64,000 nt of DNA from NCBI GenBank assembly GCA_020747015.1, contig JAGTJM010000003.1, positions 1 through 64,000 on the forward strand, in the 5' to 3' direction. This DNA comes from Pyrenochaeta sp. MPI-SDFR-AT-0127. Lineage: Eukaryota; Ascomycota; Dothideomycetes; Pleosporales; Cucurbitariaceae. Every line of letters starts with the position of its first letter. The stretch's first letter is position 1. The notes beneath the pieces were generated by a model that searched no databases, was not told the DNA's origin, and worked only from the letters and a program-made list of their open reading frames with translations. Below are positions 10,599-21,721 of the stretch, piece by piece. Position numbers and translations under genes: made by a program.

Positions 10599-13401
10599 GG
10601 CGGCTGCAACGGTTGCTAGTGCCAAGGGGGAGGGGGAGGGGGGGGGAAGGGGGGTCGGTGGTGGTGGTGGCTGCGAGGGAAGGTGCGCTCAAGGGCGCCT
10701 GCCTCAGTTGCAGGGGAGCGCCAAGGCAGGTGCGAGGCGTGCAGGCTGGGTCGTCATCGTCGTCGAGCAGGGCGGCGCGAAATCCTGCCAGGCCGCCGGC
10801 AGCGGCTGAGGCAAACACTTAGCAATTGCTGTGGTAATAATGGCCCGAAAGATTATCCGCCTCGAGGAACAGGGCCCTGGATGTGGGGTGCACGCAATCC
10901 TGCTAAGGTGCCTGGGGGGGCGTTGCCAAGCAATAGTCTCGTATGCACTCTTGCGGCATGGTACGACGACTGACAGCTGCTGGCGCGCCATGGGACAGAT
11001 GCATCGAAGCTGGCCCGCGTCTTCCATGGAAGGGCGTTGCGCAGGCACACACAACCAGGCGAGCGTGCACCTCGCGCTGTGCTGATCGTGCCTCAGGAAC
11101 ACGGCCAACACGGCCACGCCGAATCAGAGACCCCCGGCCACTGCGGCCAGGGACTCGGAATCCTGGTGCCGCCCATGTGGTTGGCCGCACATGCGCCGAA
11201 TGAGCAACGATTCCGTCATGCTCATCCTGCGGGAGCAGCCGATCAGATATCGCCGTTGCTTCTTCACCAGGCGCACGCAGGCCCGACTTGTCTATTGGAG
11301 CGGGAGGGGAGGGAAAGGGGGCCAGTCCTGGTTTAATTACTGACTGGTATTGACACCGCGTCACCAAAAGCCCGCCATGGTTCCAGGGGAGGAGAGAGAA
11401 ACAGAGAGGGGGAGGGGGCATGACCTGGCTGGCAAGCAGCGGTACCTGGCCAAACTGGACCCTTTTCTGCTGGACCAGCCCGCCAGGCAATTTTGTCCTC
11501 GCCCATCTGCACTCATCTCATTCTCACCATAGCCGTGGCAATGTCAGAGTCAAAGACTGGTCTGGTCAAGGCACGTCAGGTCAATTTCGTTGTCGAACCC
11601 AGGAATCCGGGACCCAAACATTTGCCCTCCTCCGCCAGTGCCCCAGTCCCCCAAATTTCTGTCCGGTGATGCAAGCAAACAGGCGCTCGTGTTCGATTCA
11701 TGCACCGCCATTCACCACGTACCTCCAGCCCAGCGCAAAGAAGGTAATTTGGACAAGATGATGTTTCATGCGAGCTACGCTCATGGTGATGCACCTGCTG
11801 TTAGAGCCCATGCACGCACATGGAGCTATCAACTCCATGCTCGAATCAATTCGCCGAGGTATCTTGCCAGAGGCCACACACACTTGGATTCAGCCATGGT
11901 TCTGCCACGGCCGGGGAATCATCTTCATGCCCAACCCGGCTACAAGCTTTGTCAAGCCCGTATCGAATCTGCGCCCATGGAGGTGCTACCGACAGACGCG
12001 GCGCGACACCAAGGCACGCCGCAAGCGACAGCAAATATCGCGCGCCGTCTCTGGTATGCCGCAGCGACCTGTGTCGGTTTCGCGAGTGTGAGAGGACCGG
12101 TGCAATGGCATACCAAGAATGTTTCGGCCCCTTTAATCGTCGCCCATGGAACTTTCGCCCGATCTTGTTCTTTGTCAGGCAAATGGCCTAGCGATTCGTC
12201 ATCAAGGCTAGCATCTGGAGCTGCAATTTCTAGAATGACCCACCCGGTCGCTGGTGGCGCTGCCGTGCATAGGAAAGCCTCCAGATCCATGTCAACCATT
12301 ATTGCAGCGAGGCAAACACATCAACAACGGCATTGACCCCTTGGGAATTCCTACAAGTGTCCCCCAGACACGCAGGGAACCATGATCCGGCTGGACGCAC
12401 GCGCAGGGTTTTCCGCAACGTCCAGCCCTATCAGGGACAGGGCTCTGCATCCGCGTGTATGAGACGTCCAACGGGCGGCAGCCGTGGCTTTGATGCCCTT
12501 TTTGCACCATCCAACGAACGCTCCCGCCACCTGGGTTGTTTGGCAGAGTTGCGTACGCTGGGTGCTCCAGCCGTTTGTCGCGAATCTGCTGAGTGAGAGC
12601 GGCGCCGTGTACAACGAGAGCTTCTCAGCTGTCAGCTTTTGCCCCCGGCTCGTCTGCTTTCTTAAAAATCAGCCGTGTCCAGCACATGGCCATGCCAGTC
12701 GTGTTCGAGCCGCCCGCCGTTGTTCTACGATTTGGAGCTACGATTCAAGATTCCCCGACCAGAGACGACTTACCCCTGCGGCCCAGCAACACACACCCCC
12801 ACAGCACGGCAGTTCCCATCGCCCGCCTGCACCTTGGAAGCGGGCGCTCACGCGCTTGTGTGCTTTACGAGCAGCTATTTGTGCAGTGCGGCTCCTGGTC
12901 TCCTGCAAGTCGTATCGTTTACCCCTCGCCCGCCTACCCCTTCGTACACGGCGAACGGTCCAGGACTACAACACCCAAGGCTCCAGGAGATCCATACTCA
13001 AACGCCACCATTGGACGCGTGAGCCACGCTGCGAGCCCGCTGCAGCGCCCTCGAGACCCCCGGTATGCCAGACGTCGTCTCCACTTACCATCCCTATGCG
13101 CCCTGATCTGCCGTATAACCTAACATCGCCCGGCGCTGCGGAGATTTCGCTCCCGCTGTACGACTGTACATGAACATTGCCCTTTTGTTTTCAGCTGAAT
13201 TCTGGACCATTTCGAGTTCTTCCGTCCGTCAGCGGACTGCGGATTCTGGACCGCTCTCGCGACGACCTTCGATTGGTTGCTCACCAACCACCGCACACAA
13301 CCTCACCCTCTTAGCGGGCAGCCGACGACCCCGCTGTTTGCGACCATCGCGCCAGGACTCGCGCTGTCTTCCGAAACAGACTGGTTGTACAGATAGACGA
13401 C
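10599..13401. other. Long divergent upstream region of CIA2 and the Zn2Cys6 gene
   Basis: 2.8 kb of G+C-rich sequence between two divergent genes. Many overlapping reading frames are open on both strands, as expected from base composition, and none shows a known domain. It includes a G-rich/GGT tract just upstream of CIA2. The part near 12600-13400 is pyrimidine-rich and probably contains the 5' leader of the transcription factor. Confidence 0.55.
10626..10670. repeat. G-rich and GGT tract upstream of CIA2
   Basis: Several runs of five to eight G are followed by (GGT)n, 28-72 nt upstream of the CIA2 start on the opposite strand. The runs could form a G-quadruplex in the leader or promoter; this is an inference from sequence only. 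Confidence 0.7.
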
Positions 13402-16400
13402 ATGCCCACAGAGACGACGGGACGGCCACTGCTGCCACAGACGGCCCAAATGCAGAGCTTCACTTTCGCGCCGCCCACGCTGGCGCCGCGCGAGAACCAG
13501 CGCAGTGAGTCCCCACTGCTAATTTGCGCCCTCATCGAAAACCACCTAACCATCCTACAACAGACTACGTCTTTGTCGACGAACACAACAGACACAAGCG
13601 TTTGAAAGGTGCGCCTTTTGTGGCCTACGGGATTCCCCACTGAGCCTACCATCAAGTTGCTAATGCGAAGTAGTAATGAGAGCATGTGAGGGCTGCCGCA
13701 GACGCAAGATCAAGTGCGATGCAGCGACGACAAACGCATGGCCCTGCGCCGCATGCATCCGCCTCAAGCTCAACTGCGTGCCGCCCACCGTCAGCTACGA
13801 CAAAGACTTTAATGGCTCCCAGACGTTTGAGCTGGAGCCAAAACCCTTAGACTATGGCCCGGAGACGACTTCTCACCATGACTACCAACGACATGTCTCA
13901 CTACCGCATGTTATGCCTCACCAGATGGCTCCTTCCCTCCCATCTCCTGTTCCTGGTATGTATCAATCATCGCCGTACGTGGACCAGCAACCACAGGAAG
14001 CCATCCACTACCAGTCCATGTCACAGCCTCAAGTGGTTCCGCAGAACATGAGCTACGCGCCCCAACAGGCATACTCACAGGCTGGGGCGCCCCCGCCAAC
14101 GATGACGATGACCCCACCGGAGTCCGAGCCCAATTGGCGCAGCGACTCGGTGTCCAGCCTTTCGGATGCACTGGGTGAGCTTAAGATTGATCACACGGCT
14201 GTTGCACCCTACATCACAAATATGAAAAAGACACTAGCCGAGACACCAGCACAGGAAGAGTACGAAGTGCAGCTGCCACCTTCTGTTAGCCTTGACCACA
14301 CCGTTCGCATACCACCAGAAATGATGCCATCTGAAGAGCAAGCACTGCATTACTTTGACTACTTTTTCGCAAACATCCATCCTTATTGTCCAGTGATCAA
14401 CAAGGCATACTTCTACCAACAATGGCAGAATGCACGCGACTCTATTTCACCACTCATGCTGGAAGCGATATTCGCCGGTTCCACGTTGATGCTGGGCGAT
14501 ATTGAAGAGGGCAACAGGTGGTTAGCTCTTGCGACCAGTAAGTGCTTTGCCGCTTTACTTTACCCACACTGTAAGCTGACAAGCATGAAGAGCATGAAGA
14601 GAGTTTCAAGGATGTGTCGCGCCTGAGTACAATGCAAGCCATGGTGCTCCTTCTCAAGGCCCGCGAAGCCTCACCAAAGCGAGGCTACTTTTGGCGCTCT
14701 TGGATGGCAGTAGTCAGTCTCGTTGCAATGGCCAAAGATCTCGAACTGCACGATCATTATGATACACACCAAATGGGCAAACCATGTGGATCAACAGCGC
14801 ACGATTGCGTTGCTAAAACTAGAGTATGGCAGATGTGTTTGATATTCGAAGCAATGATTGGAGGTCCTCAAGGTGAGTCTCCCAAAATACTGGCCGCAAC
14901 AACAGCGCTCAAACATACAACAGGGCGTTATGATTTCGGTGTCGAACCTGATACAGTAGATTATGAAATGCCGAGGCCAATTGCGGGACAAGATCCTACC
15001 GAGTTCCAAATCGCACGTCAATTCATTCAATACACCCGTGTCGCAAAGAATGTCTATCAGTCGGCGATTATGTTTGGAAAGCTGAGGAAGAAGACAGCAG
15101 ATTGGGCGCTAGACCCAGCTTTCGTTGCTCACAACGCGGACTTTTCCTTATGGCTGCGCGAGGTTCCTGAAGACATGCAAATCGTCTATCCTCAGGATGG
15201 TTCTGCGCCTTGGATTCCATCTCATCAGATCGCCAACATGCATAGCTACCATTTCCTGTCCATCGTCATGCACTTTCGACCTCAGTTGCACGCCGTGTCC
15301 GATTCGTATGATGGTATTTGGAAGCAACACATGCTCACCTGTTATTCGGCTGCCAAAAGTCTTTGCAAGCTGCAAGAGGCTATCATGAAAACATATGGCA
15401 TGCCAGGTCTACTATGCATGATGAGAGGAATCAGTTTTCATATATATGCTGTGTTGACTTGTACCATGCTACATTTGGTAGGTTCAACGGATTCAACAGC
15501 AGCATTTCACGCTGACACAAGATAGGTTGCGATTACCTGCCCGGACCCCGACATCAACAACGATGCCAGGGAGTTCTTTGTGCGTCATATGCGCATTCTG
15601 GAAACATGTGCTCCTTCATTTCCCATGCCCGAGATGCAGCAGCAAGTGAATAGCCTTCGTCAAGCCTTTTCTGCCGATGTTTCGAAGCCATTTGAAATGA
15701 AGCCGACATTTCCTTTTGGAAGTCCACAGGTAGCTCCCCAATCCAGTCCTCTGAGCAATCAAGGGTCGTATCGGCCTCGCCATCCGAGCCATCCTTCACC
15801 ATTGGAACAACCAGGTCAGGTCAATTACCATGCACATCCTATCACTCCACCAATATCGGCGTCCGACCACGATTCGAAGGCTGACTCTCCCGTAGCTCAG
15901 TCTCTGGTCATGATGGCATCTGGTCAACGTGCGCCCCAATCAAATTCCGGCATTCAAATGACAGAAAATGTACAATGGAACCCACAGCGCATCTTTGAGT
16001 AGGTCGATTCCAACAACTGTCTGATCGACCAAGGTTGAACTAACATGAACCAGACAGTGGAATGTTGCTTTTGGTACGCCACCTCCCAGCGCTACTTCAC
16101 AGTCGTCTCCGCCGCTAAGACCCCCTCCTTCAGGCAACAACTCGTACGATATGCGAACTCCACAGGAGACTTCACAACCACATTACCAGCTGCCAAATGT
16201 ATCACCGCAATCAAGCAGCATACATGGGACTCCAAGCCAATTACCCCCCTCATCAACCTACGCTGGCACCAATCCTTCTTACGTTACTCCGACAATGTGG
16301 CAAGAGGTCGTCGCCAGCTCCTTCCCAGATGGATTGAAGCGCAGGTGGGACCACAGCAACCCTTCGATGGCGGACCAATCCATATATAAACGGGCACGTT

Positions 16401-16402
16401 AA
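13402..16402 (+). CDS. Zn(II)2Cys6 fungal transcription factor
   Basis: Nuclear DNA-binding regulator; target unknown. Seven exons: 13402-13504, 13564-13608, 13674-14537, 14591-14872, 14924-15477, 15526-15998 and 16054-16402, giving 889 aa with every phase consistent. Exons 2 and 3 join as YVFVDEHNRHKRLKVMRAC, followed by a C6 cluster C54-x2-C57-x6-C64-x9-C74-x2-C77-x6-C84. A Gln/Pro-rich linker leads to a fungal-type middle homology region (about 235-550; HYFDYFFANIHPYCPVIN, TMQAMVLLLKAREASPKRGY). The tail is Ser/Pro/Gln-rich and ends in a basic KRAR. The extra residues in the fourth cysteine loop and the conserved DEHNRHKRLK lead-in mark a specific conserved subfamily that I cannot name with confidence. 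The exon 3 acceptor is a tandem AAGTAG. Confidence 0.93.
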
Positions 16403-19400
16403 GTCGGTAGCGGCCGTGCAATATCATCGATATTAAATTCATGATCCATTGGCGAAGGGCCAATGCTGGACAGGATGACTCACAAAGTGACTCTAACAAC
16501 AACTCCACGGATTTACGTCTTTCAAGCCGATTTCTCGGGATTCCTAAAGGCTTCAAGCCCAATCCATGTCTCCTTCAGTAACAAGAACAACCGAAGTGGC
16601 TATCAAGACGCAAGTACATTTACATGAGCATACTACACTGTCACTCGCCTGTAAATTGCTATACGCGTAGACAGCTGCGCTCATTCGGAAGAAAGCTTCG
16701 TATTCTTGGCGATTTGCACAGCTCGAATGGCTGGAAGCTACTCTCTATAAAAGGAGGAAAAAAGTATCATGATACACCAAACACTGTACGATGCAACGCA
16801 GGTATTTAGAGAAACGTGTCTTAGCCGCCGCCCGCGAATATTCCAAGTCATGGCCACCTCATACGGAGGAACAGCATGACCAACACATTCTTGGAGAGAC
16901 AACAGTGTACACAGTCGCCACTCTACTGTACTTTACCTTGCACAACCTACAAGGAACGATTGGCACGACGGTTGCGGAACGATAGTGGTACCATCTGGCA
17001 TGGTGCTGTTGTAATGCTATTAGGCCTACTACACTGGTCATACATAATCGCCGACATCCCACATTTTGACCTTCCTGTTTTGTGCAACGAGCCGTTGGAC
17101 CTGATCTTCGCAGCAGCGGCCGTCTCCGATAGCGATCCTCTGCGCAGTACTAACCTCTTGAATCCAGCTGGTCAGCTAGCGTTCATTGGCGGCTGAAGGT
17201 AATATCACTTTCGGCTTGTGCAATTGCTTCATGGGGAAAGGGGGAAGGTGCTGGGCGCAAATCTCACAATCTATCTCTGCTCGTCAACATGACAGGGCGA
17301 TTTCACATGCATTCAGCACGATCCGACTAAGCGCCAGTAATGAAAGGCTAGCGGCCGAACCTTATTTAACGTCTTTGAATTTCTGTATACCTGAATTTCG
17401 AATAATTAACCAAGCTCTCATTCACGCCCACCCGTGGATCGCAAACCCTGAACATGCACTACTCGCTTGTCAGCTAGCTCCACTTAATCTATTTCACTAG
17501 TAGTATATGCAGGCGAGCCGTTCAACTACCCACATCACGCACACATAGCCATGGTGGTCTGCATGGCTTTGGCGCCACACACATCACATCCTATTTCCAC
17601 TTGTATTTGAGTCACATATTGCTAAGTTGCTCAACCCAGAATATCATGGTCCGGCTCTGACTATTGCACCAATCAAGGCTTAGCACGTGCGTGGGAAGAG
17701 TGATGGCTTAGGTGCCCATACTTGTTTCCGTCCCTCACAACACCACAGCGAGGCAGATCGCAATACCATACCTGCAGATTGTTGGTCTCAGGCGAAACTC
17801 CTTCTGTGTGAAAGTGACCTTAATCCCACGCTCTACCGATTGCATTTCACATTGTGTGTACATTAGCGATGAACTTCATTTCCATAACGGCACCATGATC
17901 AGGTGCTTGGAGGACACCGCTTCCTCCCTGAACTGGTCAGTTCCAATCGCACTCGGCCGCTTGGTATAATATCGACAACCACAAGGTTGGGAACATCCCG
18001 AGGTTCAAACAATTAGCGCGAAACTAACACACTGCAGCATGTGAAAACGTTCGCACAGACATTAACCTAAGGCAACGGAATCCTTGCCGCAAGGCGATGC
18101 CAAGGAAAGTTCCACCTTCTGGAGCCCCCAGACTAGCGCGAATGGGTATATGACAAGGACACAAGAATGCAATATGCGCTTTGCCTGAAGTTACATGTGC
18201 AAAATCGAGCAACCAAGGTTCGACGCGAGCTTGTGGTGGCCAACGGATGCATATGGAAGTTTGGCCCAGAACGTGGTCTTGTTCTTGCATCGCCCCCACG
18301 TGTCTAACGGTGTCCTGGTATCCTAGCCACTTTTACAGCCTTGTTTGTGCAACCACGTTCATTCAACTTCACACATTTGCTTCTATCGATTTGCGATATG
18401 ATCGGTATTTCGGTACTATTTTTCCGAATGCGCTCTCCCCTGATCCCATGCCATCCCAGTGTTTTGGTCAGAGCATTGGCGGGAGTCGTCTCTCTTCTCA
18501 CCTATAACCTTACCAGCCCAAAACTCCTGAAGCATCGCGCTACCTAAATTTTTCCCAATATTCACGCCTACAATCAGGATCATTATTGTAATGCACGTGA
18601 GAGATCAGGTACCGTAGCTTATCCGAGATAAGTAGCTCGACGCTGTTGGCCCCATTTACACGAGCTGTTGTTGGCAATGGGAAAATGCGGCAAAACATGG
18701 CCAAAATTCGTATAGTGTCCATCGATCACTATCTATATAGGCTGATCCCGACGTAAGATGTTCGGTACTTCTTAATGCGACCGCTCTCGCACAGAGTGTA
18801 TATGGTGCTATTAAGACAGACTATTTTATCCCCATAAATTTCAGGATCTGATATCAACGGCGAATAGCACAACCACAAATAATACCTACCATATGGGCTG
18901 CATATACGACATTGTGGTGAAATAATCCTAGGCAAATATCAACCATTTACGGCCGTCAAATAAATGATGTGACACATGTACGTGGAGCAAGCAACCAGAT
19001 GCTACATCATCTCTGTCTTATATATCCTTGTATCTCCTTCCATTGATCGCAATTGCATTGTAAAGCTACATCCAAAAAAAAACAGTATATGAAAAAAAAT
19101 TGACATCGTGTTTATGCATAGAACTTCAGATCCAATTAGGGAGCACAAGTGTCTGATGCATTGCACACATCGCGACCTTTCGATCCTTTGAGCATCACCT
19201 TCGAAAAGAATCTTAATCAGGTAACCCCCTGGGCTAGTAAATATTGTGGGGGGGCGTTCTAAGAGTGAGATAAGGTGTTTCACGAACTAGGCTTAATTCT
19301 CGTTGACGTGTTTGTATCGGATATTGAGTATTTGTAGACACTGTCAATCAGTAGCTTAACAATACTTATAATGCATCTGTAATGAAGCTGGTTAAGAAGG

Positions 19401-21721
19401 CTCTCTGCCACTTAGGATCGCGAGTGGCATTGGAACACATATATGGACAACCATTGCGGTGATTTTCGTCGAAACCTCAATTCCACAAAGTTGCATGACA
19501 TACAATTCGCGACATACATCACACTATGGCGACTACGTCGCTATCATCGACGTGTTCCAACATCAATAAAAATAATAACAATGTAGTTGACGTGCTCTTT
19601 ACCTTCAGGGAAGGAGAGGGGATATAAGTGTATGAAAACCTAGCATCAAAATATTTGCATTTACACACCTTTGATCATAGTGAATGTTGCGCAAATGTTC
19701 AAGCTTTATAGCCAACGCCACCCCCACCACAATTTACTTTGCTTCTTCTTGGACCTAAGCACATTCTTTGATTCCTACTATGGGCTACAATGTTGGTATC
19801 TATTGTTCACGGCACAACTATCACCTTGATTTGACCTCTACCACATTCAAACGTCGACTGGCCTTTGCGAATTACGAAGAGCGATACTACACCACGTCCA
19901 TTAATCACATGTATGGGGATGCCAAGCATCAATGCGTCCTCTGAGATGAGTTTTGGTAACGGGTGAAGTGTCTGCAAGGCACAGATTGATCATACTTAGC
20001 TAGCTACGCAAAAACAACAACCACGAACGTCTAATAGAGAAATGACACTTGATCTTCTTAGTAAGCTCTTTTTGGCGTTCCAAAAGGAAAACTGAGCTGA
20101 AACTAGCAGTCATGACACCTGGGTATGTTGTAACATTTGGCATTCGAGATAAAATTGGTGGAACCGAAAGCACTTGCTTGTCCGATAGGGTTGAGACTGA
20201 ACGATTCGAGAAAAGGGAGAAGCTTCCAACGCAATGTCAAGGAGAGACGATGGCGTACCGTGGAGGTGGATTTCTTTGATCTCGTTGCTCTATAATTACT
20301 GTCCCTTGTCTGTTAAAACGGAGTTCCTGTCGATATTGGTGGAAGCACGGCTCACAATAGTACCAAATGTTGTAAGAGTAAGTTTGAAACTAGGAAATTG
20401 TCTTTCGGATTAGCCTATGTCATGCCACCCTGGTAACGCATATTGAAGCTAATGGCTAACAATAGTCGATAATGATTTACTATGTAACGATAACTCGAGA
20501 CCGAATAGTCTTGATCAATTCTTCGCTTGGTGTACGGAGAAGATGAAGAAGATGAAGACTGCGAGTTTACTCAAAGTCATTCTACCGAACTTTCTGTAGT
20601 GATAGCTGTTAACCTTTGGTTACCGCATATGAAATTCTAACTCCGTTAACATGCTTATACAATATGATTCACAATTTGCCCCAGATTTTGTGATAAGGGT
20701 GTCCTATGTTCACTCGAAGTGGGTATACATCGCTCACCCTAATCATGTGCGTCGGTAAACGATCAACCAAATCCACTGAACTCGATCGAATTTCTCAACT
20801 TGAGCCCTTATCATCCTTGGAACACACTGCTCTTACGATCGTTTCGTCATGGTCTTCTTAAGTTTCTGCTGTGCCCTGTTGTAGTGAGCGACTCCCTGTT
20901 ATCGGTTTATAGACGGTGCCATGGTACATGTTAGTTCTGGCAACACTCCGCTTCTTCATGATAAATGGCGATGATACTAATTTATAGGGATATATATTGA
21001 TAATCATATCTTGTCAATCTCTCCAGATTTTGAGTCTCTCAACGTTTGGGATCAATGGCACATCCGGGTTACGCAGGAGACCAATCATACCTCACCGAAA
21101 TCAGGCTATCCTCAATCATCTTTGATCGTCGTGTGCGAGCCTCAGTATTGCAAGCTGTCATTTTCCAACGAAAGGGGAAGGAAAAGTTAGGTCGCGAATG
21201 CAACAGTGTGAAGCTACTAGCAGGTGCTCCTTTTAGGGTAGCGTAACGTAATGCTAGCCGTCATATCTTCTGAATTCAAGGAGACGCTCAATGCCAGCAA
21301 AGTAGAATCGTCAAATTGACGAACATAAATTGAGCTGCAACAGATAGCTCGAATTGCTTGCAACTCACACCGATTTGGCAGACATCCAAGCGCTATGGCA
21401 AATAAATCTTAAAAAGGCGAAAGAAATATCAGGGCGTACGTAAGCAAACAAGGCCAAGACTTAGGATTGACGACTCTTGTGGAAGAACATCACGTGCACC
21501 CGCGTTTTCTCAGCGCGCCTGCCAGCATTCCACCTACGCACCATGCCATTCATTGCACGGCAACGCCACACAAGTGCCTCAAGATTATTCCATCATGTAA
21601 AGTCAGTCGACAAATGTTTCGAAATCCTCGAGAGAACCGCACGCTTCCTAATTCGTCGCAATTGGCACCATCGAAGGGTCGCCCTCCTTCGCCACCCCGC
21701 TTCTCCTCTCACATCGCAGAC
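16403..21721. other. A+T-rich gene-poor block, left part
   Basis: 5.3 kb with only short reading frames on both strands. No transposase, reverse transcriptase or terminal repeats are recognisable. A TATA-like CTATAAAAGG at about 16744 precedes a 64-codon ATG frame at 16791, and another ATG frame starts at 19779 (53 codons); neither resembles a known protein. It may contain old, mutated repeats, but I cannot show that by eye. Confidence 0.5.

Noticed and set aside
11590..12336. 248-codon plus-strand open frame in the CIA2/zinc-cluster intergenic region
   Set aside because: It opens with a non-ATG codon, overlaps equally long frames in other phases and strands, and shows no domain; explained by G+C-rich composition.
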